Assembly (NCBI GenBank): GCA_965215945.1
Contig: CBDCFC010000032.1
Span: forward strand, 1 to 5,725
Source: JAHEKD01 sp965215945
GTDB taxonomy: Bacteria; Pseudomonadota; Gammaproteobacteria; Arenicellales; JAHEKD01
Direction: 5' to 3'
Length of the DNA stretch: 5,725 nt
Shown: piece after piece, positions 1-5,618 of the stretch
How the letters are laid out: each line of letters starts with the position of its first letter
Numbering within the stretch: the first letter of the stretch is position 1
The notes under the pieces: generated by a model
What the model was told of the DNA's origin: nothing
What the model saw: the letters and a program-made list of their open reading frames with translations, nothing else
Database searches by the model: none
Made by a program: the position numbers and the translations under genes

Positions 1-180
1 GATCAGCTACAAGGATAAAATGGCCAAATCACAACTATCCATATAAATTCTTCCGAGCCAACATATACCCTACAACCAGGCGAACGCTTACATATCTACG
101 CGAAAGCTGAATTGATTAATTCTCCTGATCTTACGCTGCCAAAAAACGAATTAATCGAAAATACAATAGCGATTGTTTAA
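1..180 (+). CDS. 3' end of an unrecognised gene, probably with a 1-base frameshift near base 17
   Basis: I do not recognise this protein. The frame ending at the TAA at 178-180 is open back to base 19 (53 residues before the stop) and looks protein-like, with alternating hydrophobic/polar stretches, a TLQPGERLHIYAKAEL segment and the C-terminus NELIENTIAIV. Upstream, this frame meets a TAA at 16-18, but the next frame (from base 2) reads ISYKDK up to that point. Adding one A to the A-run at 17-20 would join them into a continuous ISYKDKNGQITTIHI. I infer either a one-base deletion or a sequencing error. The beta-rich pattern and the NE..ENT ending loosely recall small extracellular beta-sandwich domains, but that is only an impression. 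The gene starts outside the window. Chance openness of a 53-codon stretch in AT-rich DNA cannot be excluded. Confidence 0.4.
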
Positions 181-202
181 TCGCTAGCGAGGGTTAAATT
201 CA

Positions 203-218
203 CCGTGGCTTGCCACGG
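203..218. repeat. Short perfect hairpin (7-bp stem, 2-base loop)
   Basis: CCGTGGC (203-209) is followed by TT and by its exact reverse complement GCCACGG (212-218). It lies 22 bases after the stop of the upstream gene and 25 bases before a second, stronger hairpin. A 10-bp perfect palindrome, TCGCTAGCGA, sits at 181-190 immediately after the stop codon. The crowding of three palindromes in under 90 bases suggests a mobile-element relic or a repeat cluster rather than random intergenic DNA. Confidence 0.55.
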
Positions 219-243
219 GATAACATGCATAGCAAAATAGATA

Positions 244-273
244 CCCCGCCGTTTACGGCGGGGAGTTTCATTT
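244..273 (+). terminator. GC-rich hairpin followed by a weak T-rich tail; terminator-like or IS200/IS605-type end
   Basis: CCCCGCCG (244-251), loop TTTA (252-255) and CGGCGGGG (256-263) form a perfect 8-bp stem, followed by AGTTTCATTT. It lies 63 bases downstream of the upstream gene's stop, so it could end that transcript. The T tract is interrupted, which makes a weak intrinsic terminator. From memory, the same arrangement (CCCC-rich stem, TTTA-like loop, GGGGAGT, then TCA) also recalls the right-end hairpin of IS200/IS605-family elements. No transposase is present in the window, so the second reading is inference. Confidence 0.45.
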
Positions 274-286
274 AGCCGTACTCCTG

Positions 287-351
287 GGAACGTAGCACGT
301 TTTTTAATCACTGAGTACAATATAAGTACAACTAAAAACGTGCTACGTTCC
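287..351. repeat. Perfect 18-bp inverted repeat around a 29-base loop (REP/MITE-like)
   Basis: The left arm GGAACGTAGCACGTTTTT (287-304) is the exact reverse complement of the right arm at 334-351. The loop (305-333) holds two AGTAC copies separated by AATATA or a close equivalent. The arm resembles the arm of the repeat at 2144-2219: both read GGG.AC..AGCACG followed by a T-run, with 11 of the first 14 positions equal when aligned from base 286. I infer that both belong to one short dispersed palindrome family, of the kind mobilised by REP-associated tyrosine (Y1) transposases. The right arm ends seven bases before the start of the next gene. Confidence 0.75.
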
Positions 352-358
352 TTACAGT

Positions 359-646
359 TTGCTTTTTGAAAAACTTAATTTAGAAACAGCCAAGATTCCA
401 TGGCATGAGCTACAACGCTTTTTTGCTCAGGGCAAAGTATTATCCGTTAATCAAAGTGAAGATTTGGTATCCATCGCCGAATCGATTGCAAACGACGACT
501 TGAAACAAATCAATCAACTCATAATAAGCGGCAAAATTTTGTTTGTTAGCGATGAGCAGGCCAAAGAATGGATTAATGATGATCTATCTGTTTGGGCCGT
601 TGTGGTAGCACCCTGGGTTTTGGTGCAGGCACCGAACGAGCCCTAG
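359..646 (+). CDS. DUF2288-like small conserved protein, TTG start
   Basis: This 95-residue soluble protein of unknown function matches the DUF2288 family as I recall it: an LNLETAKIPWHELQRFFAQGKV N-terminal block (about residues 6-27), a central acidic helix region (SEDLVSIAESIANDD, about 33-47), and the signature WAVVVAPWVLVQ near the C-terminus (about 79-90). No signal peptide or membrane segment is seen. The only usable start in the open frame is TTG at 359; the frame is closed by TAA at 323-325 and has no ATG or GTG before 359. There is no convincing ribosome-binding site, and an 18-bp inverted repeat ends at 351. A few native N-terminal residues and the original leader may therefore have been replaced by the repeat. 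The stop TAG (644-646) overlaps the pssA stop on the other strand. Family call is fairly firm; exact start is not. Confidence 0.8.
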   Translation: MLFEKLNLETAKIPWHELQRFFAQGKVLSVNQSEDLVSIAESIANDDLKQINQLIISGKILFVSDEQAKEWINDDLSVWAVVVAPWVLVQAPNEP

Positions 647-1436
647 TGCTCAGGATCTTTATCTTCATCAAGGTTTAATACTTCAGGAACAGATTTAACA
701 TTCGAAAATTTTTCTCTTAAAAATGGCAATGTCATTATCGGGCCGGAAATAAAATAGAGCAGGCACAAGATAAACAAAACATTGGGTGGGTCCGATGAAA
801 TCAGCGCAAAAATAAAAACCAGAATGATTAATCCAACAAACGGCATACGCCCTTTTAGGTTTATATCTTTAAAACTGTAGTATGGAATACTGCTGACCAT
901 GGCAAAGCCAGCTAACACGGTAATAAAAAAAGTCATATAGGGCCAATCTGAACCGCGCTCATCATAACTGAAGATCATCCAGACAAACGCAACCACGAAT
1001 GCTGCAGCAGCCGGAATCGGCATACCCTGAAAAAAAGCGCTTATCAGTAACCACTACTGAGTTAAATCTTGCTAAACGTAATGCACCACAGGCCACAAAT
1101 AAAAAAGAAGCCAGCCAACCAATTTTGCCAAGTGATGACAGTGCCCATTCATAACTGATTAATGCAGGTGCTAAACCAAAAAGATATTACATCTGACAAA
1201 CTGTCATATTCCTTGCCGAAATCACTCACCGTATTGGTCATTCGCGCCACACGTCCATCTAGACTATCCATAATCGCAGCGATAAATATTGCTGCTGCTG
1301 AGATATCAAAATTCCCTTTGGTGGCCTGGATAATGGCATAAAAACCGGCAAACAAACTGGCTGTAGTAAACAGGTTTGGAAGTATGTAAATTCGTTTGCT
1401 AGGCTGGTCTGACTCAGCATTTGATTGTTCAGTCAT
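643..1436 (-). CDS. pssA: CDP-diacylglycerol-serine O-phosphatidyltransferase, interrupted by two apparent +1 frameshifts
   Basis: PssA makes phosphatidylserine from CDP-diacylglycerol and L-serine at the inner membrane, the step before Psd. The complete CDP-alcohol phosphatidyltransferase motif D-x2-D-G-x2-A-R-x8-G-x3-D-x3-D is at residues 57-82 (D57, D60, G61, A64, R65, G74, D78, D82). Several hydrophobic membrane segments follow. As given, the frame breaks twice: after VISF at the five-T run (plus-strand A-run 1178-1182), and after DKRFF at the seven-T run (1030-1036). Skipping one T at each joins three segments into one 263-residue protein that reads through GLAPALISYEW, ALRLARFN and QGMPIPAAAAF, a normal family length and order. 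The start ATG at 1436 follows an in-frame stop, 27 bases after psd. Whether the gene is functional, a recent pseudogene or misread is unresolved. Confidence 0.88.
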
Positions 1437-1463
1437 AGGGTTTTCAGATATAGAAGAAACGAT

Positions 1464-2120
1464 CTAAGAAGTTAGATTAAGTTGTGCAATTATATCATTG
1501 CCAGACATCACTGTATCACCAATACTAACTGCAGATTTTGCAGTCTCAGGCAAAAAGACATCTACTTTTGAACCGAAACGTATAAAGCCGTAACGCTGGC
1601 CCCGGTCTAATGATTCACTTTCACTCACATGACAAAGAATGCGCCGTGCTACCAGTCCGGCAATTTGCACGAAAACAATATCCTGATTGTCATCTGTTTT
1701 TATCCAGATCGCATTTCTTTCATTTTCCTCGGAAGCCTTGTCAAGTGCTGCATTGACGAATTTGCCGCTGTGATACCAAATCTTCTGAATCACGCCCGCA
1801 TAAGGTGAAAAGTTAGAATGCACTGAAAAAACATTCATAAAAATACTGATTTTTAAGGCTTTTCTGTCTAAGTAAGGATCGTCAGTAATGCCGGTAAAGA
1901 CGACTTTTCCATGCGCCGGACAAACTATTTCACCTTCTCCCTGGGGAATAGTTCTGGCTGGGTCACGGAAAAACTGCAACACAAAAACTGCCACAATCCA
2001 AAAAGGAATCGCCAAATAAAATCCAGCAAATACCTGTACAGCAAGCGCCAAAACAAGACTTATGGCGATATGCACCCAACCTTCTTTAGCAAAAAATGGA
2101 AAAGACTGCTTGTTCTCCAA
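1464..2120 (-). CDS. psd: Phosphatidylserine decarboxylase proenzyme (short type), TTG start, unusual His at the catalytic Asp position
   Basis: Psd converts phosphatidylserine to phosphatidylethanolamine using a pyruvoyl group made by self-cleavage. From the TTG at 2120 the protein has 218 residues: ENKQSFPFFAKEGW, two membrane helices (about 16-52), LQFFRDPARTIP, ALKISIFMNVFSVHSNFSP with conserved His101, GKFVNAALDKASEENERN, and the cleavage motif RFGSKVD (Gly183-Ser184; Ser184 would become the pyruvoyl group). This matches the short Neisseria-like family. TTG is chosen because GGAG lies 8 bases upstream (2129-2132) and the product then begins like its relatives; the longer GTG frame starts inside a repeat. 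Oddity: the usual PADG motif reads PAHG, with His70 (codon 1911-1913) where the catalytic Asp is expected. GAT to CAT is a single-base difference. It lies 27 bases upstream of pssA and 106 bases downstream of ilvC. Confidence 0.9.
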   Translation of the reverse strand: MENKQSFPFFAKEGWVHIAISLVLALAVQVFAGFYLAIPFWIVAVFVLQFFRDPARTIPQGEGEIVCPAHGKVVFTGITDDPYLDRKALKISIFMNVFSVHSNFSPYAGVIQKIWYHSGKFVNAALDKASEENERNAIWIKTDDNQDIVFVQIAGLVARRILCHVSESESLDRGQRYGFIRFGSKVDVFLPETAKSAVSIGDTVMSGNDIIAQLNLTS

Positions 2121-2128
2121 TTTTAATA

Positions 2129-2132
2129 CTCC
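2129..2132 (-). promoter_or_regulatory. Ribosome-binding site that fixes the psd TTG start
   Basis: On the minus strand GGAG lies 8 bases before the TTG at 2120-2118. No comparable site precedes the GTG at 2156, whose codons fall inside the left arm of the inverted repeat. This supports the 218-residue form of Psd. Confidence 0.65.
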
Positions 2133-2143
2133 ATCCCTAAAAC

Positions 2144-2219
2144 GGGGACAGAGCACGGTTTTTTTATTGCAAGTGTAAAATTATTTAAAAACCCAGCTTG
2201 ATAACAGTGCTCTGCCCCC
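2144..2219. repeat. Imperfect 17-bp inverted repeat between ilvC and psd, related to the repeat at 287-351
   Basis: GGGGACAGAGCACGGTT (2144-2160) pairs with AACAGTGCTCTGCCCCC (2203-2219) at 15 of 17 positions, around a 42-base AT-rich loop. It fills most of the 106-base gap between the ilvC stop and the psd start. GGGGACAGAGCACG followed by a T-run is, from memory, a frequent intergenic repeat in some gammaproteobacteria, consistent with a REP or MITE type. In the operon transcript it could form a long hairpin between ilvC and psd, possibly changing 3'-end processing or the relative level of the lipid genes. No good T-tract follows on the minus strand, so it is not a convincing terminator. 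Confidence 0.75.
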
Positions 2220-2226
2220 AGAGAAA

Positions 2227-3246
2227 CTAGTTTACTGATTGATCAACAATCTTACCTTTGGCAATCCACGGCATCATGCCGCGAAGCTTGCTGCCGACTT
2301 CCTCGATTTGATGTTCACGAGAACGCTTTCGATACTCATTCATATTAGCGCTGTTTGCTTCGTTCATTTCATTCATGAATTCACGAGCAAATTCACCGGA
2401 TTGAATTTCGGCCAGAATTTTTTTCATTTCAGCCTTAGTCGTATCTGTAACAATTCTAGGCCCACGAGTAAAATCACCATATTCAGCAGTATTAGAAATG
2501 GAATAGCGCATATCTGCCATGCCACCTTCATAAAGCAAATCAACGATCAACTTCAGTTCATGCAAACATTCAAAATAAGCCATTTCAGGAGCATAACCTG
2601 CTTCAACAAGGGTTTCAAAAGCAGCCTGCACCAGTGCTGTTGTACCGCCACAAAGCACAGCCTGTTCACCAAATAAATCCGTCTCAGTTTCTTCCTTGAA
2701 TGTTGTTTCGATGATGCCGGAACGACCCCCTCCGTTTGCTGATGCATACGACAAGGCAATTTCACGGGCCTTACCCGTTGCATCTTGTTTGACTGCAATC
2801 AGGCTAGGCACACCCCCACCTTCCGTGTAAGTGGAACGAACCAAATGGCCGGGACCTTTGGGGGCAATCATGATGACATCAAGATCCTCCCTTGGGGAAA
2901 TCAAATCAAAATGTATATTCAAACCATGAGCAAACGCCAGGGCAGCGCCTTGTTTCAGGTTTGGTTCAATAACATCACTATAGAGCTCAGCCTGCTTTTC
3001 ATCGGGTACCAGCACCATCACTACATCTGCCTGGGCAACAGCATCTGGGATGTCGGCTACATTCAAGCCGGCATTTCTGACTTTCTCGGCCGATGAAGAA
3101 CCGGCTCGCAAACCAACTACTACATCAACGCCGCTATCCTGCAAATTATTGGCGTGGGCATGGCCTTGTGAACCATAACCCAGAATAGCTACTTTTTTGC
3201 TGCGGATAATATCCTGGTCAGCGTCTTTATCATAATAAACCTTCAT
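2227..3246 (-). CDS. ilvC: Ketol-acid reductoisomerase (NADP+), class I
   Basis: IlvC isomerises and reduces acetolactate or acetohydroxybutyrate to the dihydroxy acid, the second common step of valine, leucine and isoleucine synthesis; it needs Mg2+ and NADPH and is cytosolic. The 339-residue length is that of class I enzymes. Visible features: the Rossmann dinucleotide motif GYGSQGHA (23-30), a beta2-alphaB loop LRAGSSS (46-52) with Arg47 and serines as in NADPH-preferring enzymes, and the catalytic set His107, Lys130, Asp190, Glu194, Glu226, Glu230 and Ser251 (in SISNTAEYGD). The ATG at 3246 is preceded by a good AGAGGA ribosome-binding site. It lies 36 bases after ilvH. All homopolymer runs inside it, including a seven-base one at 2418-2424, are in frame, so the gene is intact. 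Confidence 0.98.
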   Translation of the reverse strand: MKVYYDKDADQDIIRSKKVAILGYGSQGHAHANNLQDSGVDVVVGLRAGSSSAEKVRNAGLNVADIPDAVAQADVVMVLVPDEKQAELYSDVIEPNLKQGAALAFAHGLNIHFDLISPREDLDVIMIAPKGPGHLVRSTYTEGGGVPSLIAVKQDATGKAREIALSYASANGGGRSGIIETTFKEETETDLFGEQAVLCGGTTALVQAAFETLVEAGYAPEMAYFECLHELKLIVDLLYEGGMADMRYSISNTAEYGDFTRGPRIVTDTTKAEMKKILAEIQSGEFAREFMNEMNEANSANMNEYRKRSREHQIEEVGSKLRGMMPWIAKGKIVDQSVN

Positions 3247-3282
3247 GCTTATCCTCTTTTGTTCGATATTGAATTAGAAAAA

Positions 3283-3778
3283 TTAGATTTTTAGGGCTCG
3301 ATTACCACGCGCAATCCCGGAAACACCGGTGCGCACTACCTCAATGATATTTTTGTTTCCCAATGCCTCAAGAAAAGAATCTATTTTGTTACTATTTCCC
3401 GTTAACTCAATCGTATAGACCGTGTCAGTCACATCAATAATGCGACCACGAAATATATCGGACAGGCGTTTCATTTCTTCGCGAGAAGGATTATCGGGTG
3501 CTTTCACCTTAATAAGCATCATTTCGCGCTCAATAAAGCGATTTTCAGTTAGGTCCTGCAATTTAACCACTTCAATCAATTTATTAAGTTGTTTGGTAAT
3601 CTGCTCAATCACATTATCTGAACCACTGGTAACAAGCGTCATACGCGAAAGTGTCTGATCTTCAGTCGGAGCAACGATTAATGATTCGATATTAAAAACC
3701 ACGAGCTGAAAATAGACCTGCTATTCTGGACAAGGTTCCGGGTTCGTTTTCCATCAATATTGAAATGACGTGTCTCAT
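3283..3778 (-). CDS. ilvH: Acetohydroxyacid synthase small (regulatory) subunit, interrupted by one apparent +1 frameshift
   Basis: IlvH binds the IlvB catalytic subunit, raises its activity and gives feedback inhibition by valine through an N-terminal ACT domain. From the ATG at 3778 the sequence starts MRHVISILMENEPGTLSRIA and continues GLFSARGF, the canonical family N-terminus, then meets TAA at 3694-3692. In the +1 frame it continues as NIESLIVAPTEDQTLSRMTL and runs to LKI at 3283. Removing one T from the five-T run (plus-strand A-run 3694-3698) gives a 164-residue protein, the usual IlvH length. The GTG at 3702 would make a 139-residue form lacking the first ACT strand and helix, so it is unlikely to be the real start. 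The ATG overlaps the ilvB stop (TGATG), and GGAG sits 8 bases upstream at 3787-3790, so the two subunits are translationally coupled. Confidence 0.9.
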
Positions 3779-5511
3779 CAGGCCAGCTCCCGTTGCTCAT
3801 GAGCATCAACTTCTGCGGGTTTTAAGTGCATTTCATGATGGCCCTTGCCTGCTGCAATCATCGGATAGACATTTTCAGTCTGGTCGGTAATGAAATCCAT
3901 AAAGTAAAGCCGCTTACGGTCAGCGATGGCTTCTTTTAACGCGCCTTCAACATCGCCGGGTTTTTCAACTTTGACTCCGACATGGCCAAAACTCTCAGCC
4001 AATTTGACAAAATCCGGCAAGGCATCCATATAAGAATGTGAATAGCGGCGCTCATAGAAAAATTCCTGCCACTGCCTGACCATACCCAGATAACGATTAT
4101 TGAGATTTAACACCTTGATGGGCAAATCGTATTGCAAACAAGTCGAGAGTTCCTGAATACACATAACGATACTACCTTCCCCGGTAATCGTTGCCACCGT
4201 CTCATTCGGATGTGCCAGTTTCACGCCCATAGCGGCGGGCAGACCAAAGCCCATGGTGCCAAGTCCTCCGGAATTAATCCAGCGCCTGGGTTGATCAAAC
4301 TTGTAGAATTGCGCTGCGAACATTTGATGTTGTCCAACATCAGAAGTGACGAAAGCGTCACCATCCGTCAACTGATAAAGTTTTTCCACCACATATTGTG
4401 GCTTGATGACTTCGTCAGTTTGCTCATAAGCGAATGAATCAAGAGCACGCCATTTATCGATGGTTTGCCACCAGCCTTTTAACGCCTCAGCATCGGGCTT
4501 GGTTTCAGAGGCTTTTATAGCCTCTGACATTTCCTTAAGAATTGGCTTGGCTTCACCGACCACCGGAATCGCCGCATGAACATTTTTACTGATTGATGAC
4601 GGATCAACATCGACATGAATAATTTTGGCATAAGGACAAAACTTGGCCACATCTCCGGTGACACGATCATCAAAACGAGCGCCAACAGCCAGCAAGACGT
4701 CACACTCATGCATGGCCATATTCGATTCATAAGTACCGTGCATGCCCAACATGCCGATAAAAAGCGGATCAGTGGCCGGATACCCCCCTAGCCCCATCAA
4801 AGTATTGGTACAGGGGTAACCAAGCAGGCGTACCAGCTGTGTCAATTCCTCATGTGCTTCACCCATAATAATGCCGCCACCCGTGTAGATTACAGGTCGT
4901 TTAGCTGACAGAAGCGCTTCGACTGCCCGCTTTATCTGTTTGGGGTGTCCGCGTTTGGTGGGTTGATAAGAACGGATATTAACTGTTTCAGGATAAGAAT
5001 ATTCAGTTTTTTGGGCAGTAACGTCCTTGGGAATATCTACTACAACCGGGCCAGGTCTGCCGGTGGTTGCAATGTGGAAAGCTTTTTTAATCGTTTCAGC
5101 AAGTTTGCTGATATCTTTAACCAAATAGTTGTGTTTCACACACGGACGGGTCACGCCGACCGCATCAACTTCCTGGAATGCATCGTCACCGATCAGATTA
5201 CTCGGAACCTGTCCTGATATCATCACTAAAGGAATAGAATCCATATAAGCCGTGGCCAGGCCAGTCACTGCATTTGTGACTCCTGGCCCGGAAGTGACCA
5301 ACACCACACCGGGTTTGCCGGTTGAACGTGCGTAACCATCAGCTGCATGAGTAGCACCTTGTTCATGTCGGACAAGAATATGTTTCACGTCTTCTTGTCG
5401 ATGTAACGCATCGTAAATGTGTAATGCCGCGCCGCCAGGGTAACCGAAGATGTATTCCACACCTTCATCCCGCAGGCATCTGATGGTGATGTCAGCACCG
5501 GTCAGTTCCAA
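3778..5511 (-). CDS. ilvB: Acetohydroxyacid (acetolactate) synthase large catalytic subunit, TTG start
   Basis: This thiamine-diphosphate enzyme condenses two pyruvates, or pyruvate and 2-oxobutyrate, in the first common step of branched-chain amino acid synthesis. With the TTG at 5511 it has 577 residues and begins MELTGAD, as its relatives do. Domains in order: the N-terminal ThDP-binding domain with FGYPGGA and RHEQGA (catalytic Glu50), the central domain with GARFDDRVTG (279-288), and the C-terminal ThDP domain with GEGS (444-447) leading to NLNN about 28 residues later, then RYLGMVRQWQ. GEGS in place of GDGS is, as I recall, common in this proteobacterial subfamily. TTG at 5511 is preferred to TTG at 5523 because GAGG precedes it by 6 bases and the N-terminus then fits. 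It is also named ilvI in enterobacteria. It heads the operon and overlaps ilvH by one base. Confidence 0.97.
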   Translation of the reverse strand: MELTGADITIRCLRDEGVEYIFGYPGGAALHIYDALHRQEDVKHILVRHEQGATHAADGYARSTGKPGVVLVTSGPGVTNAVTGLATAYMDSIPLVMISGQVPSNLIGDDAFQEVDAVGVTRPCVKHNYLVKDISKLAETIKKAFHIATTGRPGPVVVDIPKDVTAQKTEYSYPETVNIRSYQPTKRGHPKQIKRAVEALLSAKRPVIYTGGGIIMGEAHEELTQLVRLLGYPCTNTLMGLGGYPATDPLFIGMLGMHGTYESNMAMHECDVLLAVGARFDDRVTGDVAKFCPYAKIIHVDVDPSSISKNVHAAIPVVGEAKPILKEMSEAIKASETKPDAEALKGWWQTIDKWRALDSFAYEQTDEVIKPQYVVEKLYQLTDGDAFVTSDVGQHQMFAAQFYKFDQPRRWINSGGLGTMGFGLPAAMGVKLAHPNETVATITGEGSIVMCIQELSTCLQYDLPIKVLNLNNRYLGMVRQWQEFFYERRYSHSYMDALPDFVKLAESFGHVGVKVEKPGDVEGALKEAIADRKRLYFMDFITDQTENVYPMIAAGKGHHEMHLKPAEVDAHEQRELA

Positions 5512-5515
5512 TTCA

Positions 5516-5521
5516 CACCTC
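5516..5521 (-). promoter_or_regulatory. Ribosome-binding site that fixes the ilvB TTG start
   Basis: On the minus strand GAGGTG lies 4 bases (GAGG 6 bases) before the TTG at 5511-5509. The upstream TTG at 5523 overlaps this site, so it is unlikely to be the start codon. Confidence 0.7.
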
Positions 5522-5551
5522 AAATCTAGTTGGATAAATAAAGGACAGTGT

Positions 5552-5579
5552 AGTATAAACGGCCTAATATGCCATGCAA
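5552..5579 (-). promoter_or_regulatory. Sigma70-type promoter for the ilvB operon
   Basis: On the minus strand a TTGCAT -35 box (5579-5574) and a TATACT -10 box (5557-5552) are separated by 16 bases. Transcription would begin near 5545, leaving a leader of about 35 bases. That is too short for the leader-peptide attenuator found upstream of the E. coli ilv operons, so any branched-chain control would act at initiation or elsewhere. No Lrp-type or other operator is clear to me. Confidence 0.6.
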
Positions 5580-5618
5580 ACCCATTAAAAACGCTTAATT
5601 AATACTTAGCTGCATTCC

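Noticed and set aside
643..1023. A separate 126-residue membrane protein
   Set aside because: It is the C-terminal half of PssA after a frame break; its sequence continues the upstream PssA segment without a gap.
2121..2156. GTG at 2156 as the psd start (230 residues)
   Set aside because: Its first codons lie in the inverted repeat arm, it lacks a ribosome-binding site, and the TTG at 2120 has GGAG 8 bases upstream.
2239..2676. Plus-strand open frame opposite ilvC (145 codons)
   Set aside because: It is antisense to a fully conserved gene, with His/Phe/Cys-rich composition and no family resemblance.
3283..3702. ilvH as a naturally short 139-residue protein from GTG at 3702
   Set aside because: The missing ACT N-terminus is fully encoded just upstream from ATG 3778 in another frame, with a coupled start and ribosome-binding site.
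4171..4185. GEGS instead of GDGS in the ThDP motif of IlvB as a defect
   Set aside because: Glu at this place is, as I recall, common in this proteobacterial AHAS subfamily, and the rest of the motif is normal.
4132..4437. Plus-strand open frame opposite ilvB, with similar ones at 4945-5217 and 3422-3658
   Set aside because: These are antisense shadows of ilvB and ilvH with no ribosome-binding site or recognisable motif.
5512..5523. TTG at 5523 as the ilvB start (581 residues)
   Set aside because: It overlaps the GAGG ribosome-binding site, and relatives begin at the equivalent of MELTGAD.
5104..5618. Leader-peptide attenuator upstream of ilvB
   Set aside because: The predicted leader is only about 35 bases, with no short ORF rich in Val/Leu/Ile codons and no terminator hairpin.
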